Source: Panulirus ornatus (Eukaryota > Arthropoda > Malacostraca > Decapoda > Palinuridae). Taken from it: 64,000 nt of DNA. Where the stretch lies: positions 820,697-884,696 of the forward strand of contig NC_092225.1 of NCBI RefSeq assembly GCF_036320965.1, given 5' to 3'. The notes beneath the pieces are model-generated. The model was not told the DNA's origin. It did no database searches and saw nothing but the letters and a program-made list of their open reading frames with translations. The position numbers and the translations under genes are program-made. The number at the start of each line of letters is the position of its first letter. The stretch's first letter is position 1. Shown piece after piece: positions 36,545 through 47,690 of this stretch.

Positions 36545-39500
36545 CTTCACTTGCAACACCTTGGGTATGTTGTGTTCCTTGCCTCACTTGTACCACTTTG
36601 GTTGTATTGTGTACCTTGCCTCACTTGTACCACTTTGGTTGTATTGTGTACCTTGCCTCACTTGTACCACTTTGGTTGTATTGTGTTCCTTGCCTCACTT
36701 GTACCACTTTGGTTGTATTGTGTATCTTGCCTCACTTGTACCACTTTGGTTGTATTGTGTACCTTGCCTCACTTGTATCACTTTGGTTGTATTGTGTACC
36801 TTGCCTCACTTGTACCACTTTGGTTGTATTGTGTACCTTGCCTCACTTGTACCACTTTGGTTGTATTGTGTACCTTGCCTCACTTGTACCACTTTGGTTG
36901 TATTGTGTTTCTTGCCTCACTTGTACCACTTTGGTTGTATTGTGTACCTTGCCTCACTTGTACCACTTTGGTTGTATTGTGTACCTTGCCTCACTTGTAC
37001 CACTTTGGTTGTATTGTGTACCTTGCCTCACTTGTACCACTTTGGTTGTATTGTGTTCTTGCCTCACTTGTACACTTTGGTTGTATTGTGTACCTTGCCC
37101 CACTTGTACACTTTGGTTGTATTGTGTACCTTGCCTCACTTGTACACTTTGGTTGTATTGTGTACCTTGCCTCACTTGTACACTTTGGTTGTATTGTGTA
37201 CCTTGCCTCACTTGTACACTTTGGTTGTATTGTGTACCTTGCCTCACTTGTACCACTTTGGTTGTATTGTGTACCTTGCCTCACTTGTACCACTTTGTTG
37301 TATTGTGTACCTTGCCTCACTTGTACCACTTTGGTTGTATTGTGTACCTTGCCTCACTTGTACCACTTTGGTTGTATTGTGTACCTTGCCTCACTTGTAC
37401 CACTTTGGTTGTATTGTGTACCTTGCCTCACTTGTACACTTTGGTTGTATTGTGTACCTTGCCTCACTTGTACCACTTTGGTTGTATTGTGTACCTTGCC
37501 TCACTTGTACCACTTGGTTGTATTGTGTACCTTGCCTCACTTGTACACTTTGGTTGTATTGTGTACCTTGCCTCACTTGTACACTTTGGTTGTATTGTGT
37601 ACCTTGCCTCACTTGTACACTTTGGTTGTATTGTGTACCTTGCCTCACTTGTACACTTTGGTTGTATTGTGTACCTTGCCTCACTTGTACCACTTTGGTT
37701 GTATTGTGTACCTTGCCTCACTTGTACCACTTTGGTTGTATTGTGTACCTTGCCTCACTTGTACCACTTTGGTTGTATTGTGTACCTTGCCTCACTTGTA
37801 CCACTTTGGTTGTATTGTGTACCTTGCCTCACTTGTACCACTTTGTTGTATTGTGTACCTTGCCTCACTTGTACACTTTGGTTGTATTGTGTACCTTGCC
37901 TCACTTGTACACTTTGGTTGTATTGTGTACCTTGCCTCACTTGTACCACTTTGGTTGTATTGTGTACCTTGCCTCACTTGTACACTTTGGTTGTATTGTG
38001 TACCTTGCCTCACTTGTACCACTTTGGTTGTATTGTGTACCTTGCCTCACTTGTACACTTTGGTTGTATTGTGTACCTTGCCTCACTTGTACCACTTTGG
38101 TTGTATTGTGTACCTTGCCTCACTTGTACCACTTTGGTTGTATTGTGTACCTTGCCTCACTTGTACACTTTGGTTGTATTGTGTACCTTGCCTCACTTGT
38201 ACACTTTGGTTGTATTGTGTACCTTGCCTCACTTGTACCACTTTGGTTGTATTGTGTACCTTGCCTCACTTGTACACTTTGGTTGTATTGTGTACCTTGC
38301 CTCACTTGTACACTTTGGTTGTATTGTGTACCTTGCCTCACTTGTACCACTTTGGTTGTATTGTGTACCTTGCCTCACTTGTACCACTTTGGTTGTATTG
38401 TGTACCTTGCCTCACTTGTACCACTTTGGTTGTATTGTGTACCTTGCCTCACTTGTACACTTTGGTTGTATTGTGTACCTTGCCTCACTTGTACACTTTG
38501 GTTGTATTGTGTACCTTGCCTCACTTGTACACTTTGGTTGTATTGTGTACCTTGCCTCACTTGTACACTTTGGTTGTATTGTGTACCTTGCCTCACTTGT
38601 ACACTTTGGTTGTATTGTGTACCTTGCCTCACTTGTACACTTTGGTTGTATTGTGTACCTTGCCTCACTTGTACACTTTGGTTGTATTGTGTACCTTGCC
38701 TCACTTGTACACTTTGGTTGTATTGTGTACCTTGCCTCACTTGTACACTTTGGTTGTATTGTGTACCTTGCCTCACTTGTACCACTTTGGTTGTATTGTG
38801 TACCTTGCCTCACTTGTACACTTTGGTTGTATTGTGTACCTTGCCTCACTTGTACACTTTGGTTGTATTGTGTACCTTGCCTCACTTGTACACTTTGGTT
38901 GTATTGTGTACCTTGCCTCACTTGTACACTTTGGTTGTATTGTGTACCTTGCCTCACTTGTACCACTTTGGTTGTATTGTGTACCTTGCCTCACTTGTAC
39001 CACTTTGGTTGTATTGTGTACCTTGCCTCACTTGTACCACTTTGGTTGTATTGTGTACCTTGCCTCACTTGTACCACTTTGGTTGTATTGTGTACCTTGC
39101 CTCACTTGTACACTTTGGTTGTATTGTGTACCTTGCCTCACTTGTACACTTTGGTTGTATTGTGTACCTTGCCTCACTTGTACACTTTGGTTGTATTGTG
39201 TACCTTGCCTCACTTGTACCACTTTGGTTGTATTGTGTACCTTGCCTCACTTGTACCACTTGGTTGTATTGTGTACCTTGCCTCACTTGTACACTTTGGT
39301 TGTATTGTGTACCTTGCCTCACTTGTACACTTTGGTTGTATTGTGTACCTTGCCTCACTTGTACACTTTGGTTGTATTGTGTACCTTGCCTCACTTGTAC
39401 ACTTTGGTTGTATTGTGTACCTTGCCTCACTTGTACACTTTGGTTGTATTGTGTACCTTGCCTCACTTGTACCACTTTGGTTGTATTGTGTACCTTGCCT

Positions 39501-42500
39501 CACTTGTACCACTTGGTTGTATTGTGTACCTTGCCTCACTTGTACACTTTGGTTGTATTGTGTACCTTGCCTCACTTGTACACTTTGGTTGTATTGTGTA
39601 CCTTGCCTCACTTGTACACTTTGGTTGTATTGTGTACCTTGCCTCACTTGTACACTTTGGTTGTATTGTGTACCTTGCCTCACTTGTACACTTTGGTTGT
39701 ATTGTGTACCTTGCCTCACTTGTACCACTTTGGTTGTATTGTGTACCTTGCCTCACTTGTACACTTTGGTTGTATTGTGTACCTTGCCTCACTTGTACCA
39801 CTTTGGTTGTATTGTGTACCTTGCCTCACTTGTACCACTTTGGTTGTATTGTGTACCTTGCCTCACTTGTACACTTTGGTTGTATTGTGTACCTTGCCTC
39901 ACTTGTACCACTTTGGTTGTATTGTGTACCTTGCCTCACTTGTACACTTTGGTTGTATTGTGTACCTTGCCTCACTTGTACACTTTGGTTGTATTGTGTA
40001 CCTTGCCTCACTTGTACACTTTGGTTGTATTGTGTACCTTGCCTCACTTGTACACTTTGGTTGTATTGTGTACCTTGCCTCACTTGTACACTTTGGTTGT
40101 ATTGTGTACCTTGCCTCACTTGTACACTTTGGTTGTATTGTGTACCTTGCCTCACTTGTACCACTTTGGTTGTATTGTGTACCTTGCCTCACTTGTACCA
40201 CTTTGGTTGTATTGTGTACCTTGCCTCACTTGTACCACTTTGTTGTATTGTGTACCTTGCCTCACTTGTACACTTTGGTTGTATTGTGTACCTTGCCTCA
40301 CTTGTACCACTTTGGTTGTATTGTGTACCTTGCCTCACTTGTACACTTTGGTTGTATTGTGTACCTTGCCTCACTTGTACACTTTGGTTGTATTGTGTAC
40401 CTTGCCTCACTTGTACACTTTGGTTGTATTGTGTACCTTGCCTCACTTGTACCACTTTGGTTGTATTGTGTACCTTGCCTCACTTGTACCACTTTGGTTG
40501 TATTGTGTACCTTGCCTCACTTGTACCACTTTGGTTGTATTGTGTACCTTGCCTCACTTGTACACTTTGGTTGTATTGTGTACCTTGCCTCACTTGTACA
40601 CTTTGGTTGTATTGTGTACCTTGCCTCACTTGTACACTTTGGTTGTATTGTGTACCTTGCCTCACTTGTACCACTTTGGTTGTATTGTGTACCTTGCCTC
40701 ACTTGTACACTTTGGTTGTATTGTGTACCTTGCCTCACTTGTACCACTTTGGTTGTATTGTGTACCTTGCCTCACTTGTACACTTTGGTTGTATTGTGTA
40801 CCTTGCCTCACTTGTACCACTTTGGTTGTATTGTGTACCTTGCCTCACTTGTACACTTTGGTTGTATTGTGTACCTTGCCTCACTTGTACCACTTTGTTG
40901 TATTGTGTACCTTGCCTCACTTGTACACTTTGGTTGTATTGTGTACCTTGCCTCACTTGTACACTTTGGTTGTATTGTGTACCTTGCCTCACTTGTACCA
41001 CTTTGTTGTATTGTGTACCTTGCCTCACTTGTACCACTTTGGTTGTATTGTGTACCTTGCCTCACTTGTACCACTTTGGTTGTATTGTGTACCTTGCCTC
41101 ACTTGTACACTTTGGTTGTATTGTGTACCTTGCCTCACTTGTACCACTTTGGTTGTATTGTGTACCTTGCCTCACTTGTACCACTTTGGTTGTATTGTGT
41201 ACCTTGCCTCACTTGTACACTTTGGTTGTATTGTGTACCTTGCCTCACTTGTACCACTTTGGTTGTATTGTGTACCTTGCCTCACTTGTACCACTTGGTT
41301 GTATTGTGTACCTTGCCTCACTTGTACCACTTTGGTTGTATTGTGTACCTTGCCTCACTTGTACACTTTGGTTGTATTGTGTACCTTGCCTCACTTGTAC
41401 ACTTTGGTTGTATTGTGTACCTTGCCTCACTTGTACACTTTGGTTGTATTGTGTACCTTGCCTCACTTGTACACTTTGGTTGTATTGTGTACCTTGCCTC
41501 ACTTGTACCACTTTGTTGTATTGTGTACCTTGCCTCACTTGTACACTTTGGTTGTATTGTGTACCTTGCCTCACTTGTACCACTTTGGTTGTATTGTGTA
41601 CCTTGCCTCACTTGTACACTTTGGTTGTATTGTGTACCTTGCCTCACTTGTACCACTTTGGTTGTATTGTGTACCTTGCCTCACTTGTACACTTTGGTTG
41701 TATTGTGTACCTTGCCTCACTTGTACCACTTTGGTTGTATTGTGTACCTTGCCTCACTTGTACCACTTTGTTGTATTGTGTACCTTGCCTCACTTGTACA
41801 CTTTGGTTGTATTGTGTACCTTGCCTCACTTGTACACTTTGGTTGTATTGTGTACCTTGCCTCACTTGTACACTTTGGTTGTATTGTGTACCTTGCCTCA
41901 CTTGTACACTTTGGTTGTATTGTGTACCTTGCCTCACTTGTACCACTTTGGTTGTATTGTGTACCTTGCCTCACTTGTACCACTTTGGTTGTATTGTGTA
42001 CCTTGCCTCACTTGTACACTTTGGTTGTATTGTGTACCTTGCCTCACTTGTACACTTTGGTTGTATTGTGTACCTTGCCTCACTTGTACCACTTTGGTTG
42101 TATTGTGTACCTTGCCTCACTTGTACACTTTGGTTGTATTGTGTACCTTGCCTCACTTGTACCACTTTGTTGTATTGTGTACCTTGCCTCACTTGTACCA
42201 CTTTGGTTGTATTGTGTACCTTGCCTCACTTGTACACTTTGGTTGTATTGTGTACCTTGCCTCACTTGTACCACTTTGTTGTATTGTGTACCTTGCCTCA
42301 CTTGTACACTTTGGTTGTATTGTGTACCTTGCCTCACTTGTACCACTTTGGTTGTATTGTGTACCTTGCCTCACTTGTACACTTTGGTTGTATTGTGTAC
42401 CTTGCCTCACTTGTACCACTTTGGTTGTATTGTGTACCTTGCCTCACTTGTACCACTTGGTTGTATTGTGTACCTTGCCTCACTTGTACACTTTGGTTGT

Positions 42501-42551
42501 ATTGTGTACCTTGCCTCACTTGTACCACTTTGGTTGTATTGTGTACCTTGC
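36545..42551 (+). repeat. 6-kb minisatellite, 36/37-bp unit, roughly 165 copies
   Basis: The unit is CTTGTACCACTTTGGTTGTA plus TTGTGTACCTTGCCTCA (37 bp). The commonest variant lacks one C (TACAC for TACCAC, 36 bp); rarer ones lose a G (ACTTTGTTG) or a T (CCACTTGG). Units are otherwise almost identical. None of the three plus frames contains a stop, which creates three overlapping 2,000-codon frames (for example 36387-42560) reading LYHFGCIVYLASLVPLWLYC; their mutual overlap and frame hopping at each 36/37 change show they are not genes. The first units (36545-36600) are the most diverged. Confidence 0.97.
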
Positions 42552-42739
42552 CATGCCTGATCAGTCATATTCTGATGCCTGTTGCATTAGGCAGAGCATA
42601 CCGGGCCGTGAAACTCTTACATTCCCTGTAACCCACATCACTCTCATCTCTAATTAGAATCACTAAAAAGCTATCTTTCGTAGAATTGAGCACACCTTGA
42701 TTAAATGAAGGTGTACTAAAGTGACTTCTTCCACTACCG

Positions 42740-44375
42740 ACAAATCTCTTTAGTCCTTAACCAAAGACATCTCCGGTGACTTCTGCACTTCAACCTTTCC
42801 TCGTCTCCTCTTTCTTGATAGATTAATCTCCAGCTTTCCAACTGACAAAGTTGCTCTACCTCTTCCCGTATTCTCCTCTCATTCAACTCCGGATGATTTT
42901 GCTTCTAATCCTCCGCCTCCATCCACTCCCACTGTATCTTTGGCATCTAATATATTCTCCTCGCGCCGGGTCTTCTAAGTACTCTCTCACCCCCAGGTGG
43001 ACATGGCGTATAGCCTAGATGGTATTCCTCCTCGAGTCCCAAAAGCGTGTGTCTCTGGGATATTTCCTGTCCTTGCTTGTCTTTTCCTTACTCTAGGAAA
43101 CATATCATAGTGTAGCCCGTCATGAAGAAAGTAGACCACTCTCACGCCTCCAACTATCGTCGCCATTAACCTAACATCTTTTATCTCAAAAGTCTTCTGA
43201 ACTCTCTTTAACTTTCAGTTTCTTAAACACTTGGAGTTTTATTCTCTCCTTCCTGATCACCATTACGGATTTTGCAGTGCCAGGTTTACTGGTGACCTCT
43301 TCCACGTGCCTCACCTAAGGTTCTCCTCTCTCAGGGAATTTGGTGACATTGCTATTGTAGCGCTCGGCATCACTCAAATACTTGACAGGGTTTGGCATAT
43401 ATATTTGGTTTTTAAACTCCCTTTCTTTGGTTTTTCTGCTTTTCCCTGCTCCCTAATACACAATTTCCTCTCTGGATGTTCCATCACAGTAACTGTTGAA
43501 GTGACGTTTCCCTTTAATCTTATTAATAGTGGTGTCCCTCTGGGCTCCGTCCTATCTCCGGCTCTATTACTTCTCTCAATCAATGATCTCTTCTGTTTCT
43601 GATCCGGTTCACTCTCTCATTATTCCACTTTACATGCTTTAACTCACATTTCTTCCATATTTCAACGCACCTTCTCCCCACCCCACTAATCTTCTTCTAA
43701 TTGTCGTTCTCTCTCTCGTCCTGAAGATATTTTGTCTCTCAGTTCGGACCGGTGCAGCTTGTCAAAATGGGAGGCAGTAATTAGACTGAATAATGTTTAA
43801 ACGGAATTTCTTCCTATGTCCTTACTTAAAATCATTCGTTTCCCTCTGGTCAATTTCAAAACACCAAAATTTAATCCTGTAATAACATCAGCACGTTGAG
43901 TGTAACCATAACCTCCACGGTTAACCGGAATCACATTCAATCATCACGAAATGTGCTTGCCAAAAGCTAGGGTATTGGGTGCCTCTTTCTCCACCTCTTT
44001 ATCAACCAGAGATGAATCACAAGCCTTCCATTATTGATTCTCGTTGTATCACCTCTCTTCAACCACTTCTTTTTGTAGGCAGAAATGTTGCTGTTTTCCT
44101 TCACTGTTCTACGGATATCATTCTAGTCACTATTGCCATTACGTGTCTAGATGTGTCACCACCCACAAGACTTGAAAGTGAGGCACGCGTCTGGCTGCTG
44201 CTTCCTACAGTTTCTGTTTGGAGACCAGGCACTCAAGAATTAACAGGGTACGATACCTACTTCTTCTCTCGGACAAGTAAGCTTTTGAAATCTTTTCCTG
44301 GATTTGTCTTTTCTTCTACGCATCATCCTCTTACATGCAAGAGTTCTACAAACATCCATGGAGATCTGAATAATT
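42740..44375 (+). pseudogene. Fossil Jockey-like LINE reverse transcriptase
   Basis: A heavily decayed non-LTR RT readable only by hopping frames. Around 42900-43080: SNPPPPSTPT, then VLSHPQVDMAYSLDGIPPRV and CVSGIFPVLACLF. At 43148-43165 SNYR (motif 2). 43231-43602 is one open frame with LLPDHHYGFCSARFTGDLF, ALGITQILDRVWH (motif A, the catalytic Asp appears lost), KLPFFGFSAFPCSLIHNFLS, NSGVPLGSVLSPALLLL (motif B) and INDL. The YADD region near 43610-43640 is deleted down to SHYSTLHALTHISS. A C-terminal block at 44249-44375 (YDTYFFSRTSKLLKSFP, then STHHPLTCKSSTNIHGDL) resembles the end of Jockey-type proteins. It is unrelated to the RTE copies and much older. Confidence 0.75.
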
Positions 44376-45876
44376 TCTACTCTTTTATCTTCTCATCTCA
44401 TATCTTTCACCCGAGATGGCCTTTGATGCAGGCATGTTTAATCCACGTTCTTTCGGTCTATATATATAAGAAATCATTGTTCTGTCACTAAACCGTTACG
44501 ACCTAACGACAATACACAGTGGTTCGTTAACGAATAAGATTTGAAGAAGTGATCAACCAATGACCAGTTGACATCATATATTGGTTAACAAATACCGGGA
44601 AAGAAATTGAACCGGGAATTACCTAGCAAGTGGTGAAGTAAGCCAACACCTTAGGACGCTTTGGCTGCGCACAACCGCTCCAGGCACGAACAGCAAAGCG
44701 GTTTAAGCTTGAATGCCAGTGTTGAATGGCATGAAGACATGCCACATAGTAAGCCATGACACATGGTATGATGTAACTTGTGATATGTCATGACACAGAA
44801 TATGTCACTCTCGGCTCCAGCGGTGGCATGCACTGTTCTGACAGCAATAATATTGCCATGAAGTATTTGCCACTAACAGTGTTGAGCACTGACTGATGCC
44901 AGCGGCGTTGTCAAGCAGTGCATGCTACCATCAGTGTTGTCAAGCAGTGACCTAGTGCCACAAAAGTCGTCCTCCATAATAGTTCCACCGTCATTAAAGT
45001 CATGGTTCACCGCCACTGACACTCCTTGTCATGAAGAGTTTCTGCCACCACCTGTCGCCACACGTGACACAATAAATGCCAGCGGAACAGTGTAGCACAT
45101 TATTTTATATACTTTTCCCACTGTGACAGAGACCTTTTCCCTCACATAAGCAGTGCCAGTCTTTACAAGTGTAGGGTCTAAATAGAGTTAGATCAATACA
45201 GTTGATCAATGTCTGGTAACGAAAGGCTTCGACGCTTTGTGATACTTCACAATGAACCAGAGATTCAAAACTAATTTCCTTGATGGAACGATTCACATAG
45301 GCAAGAGTCTGAACCTCTGAACCACGACGGTAGAATCCTTGAGCACATCCATATGACCTTGAGAATGACGGTATGACTCTGGTGTATGGATGGCTCAGCC
45401 TTTAACCCTGAACTTTGATAGTCAGGTCAAAGTCACATCATCTCCCCCAGGGGTCGTACTGTCGTAATCGACGAATTAACAAACCACAGCGACTCATCAA
45501 CAACATGTAATCTTGGCACTGGCTTCCCACAACAACAATAGCTGTCCTGAATAAAAGTTGTCGTCAGTAATTGCTATCCATGGCCGAATATCCATAACAA
45601 TAGCTAACCTTAACAACATCTCCTGTCAACACAAAGCGTCCTTAACAATAGCCGCTTCACTGCATCAACACGTCCGCACGACCCTTGGGTATGATGGCGT
45701 GACCTTTCATCTGACCCTTGCGACACATGTTAAAGGTCAGGCCTTTTTACCCAAGGGTCAAGAGGTCGTATTCAAGGGTCTGGCCATCTAACTTAAGGGC
45801 CTGATAAAAACTTTTCTCAAAAACAGCAATTATGAACACTGGTCGATCTCAGCAATGTTGATATAAAATGATTGTT
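44376..45876. other. Low-copy sequence with short repeated words
   Basis: No gene recognised. GTTGTCAAGCAGTG occurs twice (about 44907 and 44936). The right part (45357-45790) contains words that recur beyond the 21-bp array at 51090-51200. Confidence 0.5.
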
Positions 45877-47190
45877 GCAGTTGCCAGCAGCCACCCTCAC
45901 GTTACCAGCAACAGTCCTCACGTTACCAGCAGCCACCCTCACGTTACCAGCAGCAGTCCTCACGTTACAAGCAGCCACCCTCGCGTTACCAGCAGCAGTC
46001 TTTACGTTACTAGCAGCAGTCCTCACGTTACTAGCAGCTGTCTTCACGTTACCAGCAGCAGTTCTCACGTTACTAGCAGAAGTCCTCACGTTACCAGCAG
46101 CAGTCCTCACGTTACTAGCAGCAGTCCTCACGTTACTAGCAGCTGTCTTCACCTTACCAGCAGCAGTTCTCACGTTACTAGCAGCAGTCCTCACGTTACT
46201 AGCAGCAGTCCTCACGTTACTAGCAGCCACCCTCACATCACTAGCAGCATTCCGCACGTTACTAACAGCAGTCCTCACGTTACTAGTAGCAGTCCTCACG
46301 TTACCAGCAGAAGTCCTCACGTTACTAGCAGCAGTCCTCACGTTACTAGCAGCTGTCTTCACGTTACTAGTAGCAGTCCTCACGTTACCAGCAGAAGTCC
46401 TCACGTTACTAGCAGCAGTCTTCACGTTACTAGCAGCTGTCTTCACGTTACCAGCAGCAGTCCTCACGTTACTACCAGCAGTCCTCACGTTACTAGCAGC
46501 TGTCTTCACGTTACCAGCAGCAGATCTCACGATACTAGCAGCAGTCCTCGCGTTACTAGCAGCAGTCCTCAGGTTACTAGCAGCCACCCTCACATTACTA
46601 GCAGCATTCCTCACGTTACTAGCAGCAGTCCTCACGTTACTAATAGCAGTCCTCACGTTACTAGCAGAAGTCCTCACGTTACTAGCAGCAGTCCTCACGT
46701 TACTAGCAGCTGTCTTCACGTTACCAGCAGCAGTTCTCACGATACTAGCAGCAGTCCTCGCGTTACTAGCAGCAGTCCTCACGTTACTGACAGGAGTCCT
46801 CACGTTACTAGCAGCAGTCCTCACGTTACTAGCAGCAGTCCTCAAGTCAGTAGCAGCTACCCTCACGTTACTAGCAGCATTCCTCACGTTACCAGCAGCA
46901 GTCCTCACGTTACTAGTAGCAGTCCTCACGTTACTAGCAGCTGTCCTCACGTTACTAGTAGCAGTCCTCACGTTACCAGCAGAAGTCCTCACGTTACTAG
47001 CAGCAGTCCTCACATCACTAGCAGCTGTCTTCACGTTACCAGCAGCAGTCCTCACGTTACTAGCAGCAGTCCTCACGTTACTAGCAGCTGTCTTCACGTT
47101 ACCAGCAGCAGTTCTCACGTTACTAGCAGCAGTCCTCGCGTTACTAGCAGCAGTCTTCACGTTACTAGTAGCAGTCAGCCAACCACTCAC
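45877..47190 (+). repeat. 21-bp minisatellite, first clean block
   Basis: Tandem units of CTAGCAGCAGTCCTCACGTTA, with common variants ACCAGC, AGCCACC, AGCTGTCTT and AGAAGT. Because the unit is a multiple of three without stops in several frames, it yields long frames on both strands (NVRTAAS repeats on minus 47190-45817, SSPHVTS on plus). No start context, no other domains; treated as non-coding. Confidence 0.95.
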
Positions 47191-47522
47191 ATTCTAGCGC
47201 ATTCTCTCGTTACTTGCAGCAGTCCTCAGTTAAATAGCGTTCCTCACGTTCCAGAGAAGTCCTCACGTTACTAGCAGCAGTCTCACAGTACTATGCGCAG
47301 TCTTCAGTTTTCGCAGCCCCTCATGTTATCAGCAGCAGCCCTCACGTTACTGCAGCAGTCTATGTTACCAGCTGCTGTTTCATGTTACTAGCGCAGTCTC
47401 ACGGTACTAGAGCGTTTCCTTTCACGTTACTAGCAGCACCCTTTTACAATCCCCATTTTGAGGATCCCAGTTACTTGCAGCAGTCCTCACTTTTACAGCA
47501 GTCCCCACGTACCCGAGAACCC

Positions 47523-47557
<35 letters not shown>

Positions 47558-47690
47558 CCCCCCCCCCCCCCCCCCCCCCCCCCCGGTCTTAGTTCCAGCA
47601 AATCCTCCGTTATGCAAGTCTACTTACTAGCAGTGTCTTCACGTTACCAGCGCAGTTTCACGTATAGCGCAGTCCCTCACGTTACAGTAG
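47191..47690. repeat. Corrupted part of the 21-bp array with poly(T)/poly(C) block
   Basis: Words of the array (CACGTTACTAGCAGCAG) are present but with many single-base gaps and changes, unlike the clean arrays on both sides. At 47525-47584 there are 33 T followed by 27 C. This looks like a poorly resolved stretch of the assembly rather than natural decay. Confidence 0.8.

Noticed and set aside
36545..42551. CRISPR array
   Set aside because: Repeats are directly tandem with no unique spacers, and the setting is eukaryotic.
36387..42657. Three overlapping plus-strand frames of about 2,020-2,060 codons
   Set aside because: They are produced by a stop-free 36/37-bp repeat read in all three frames; the peptide jumps frames at each 36/37 change and there is no domain outside the repeat.
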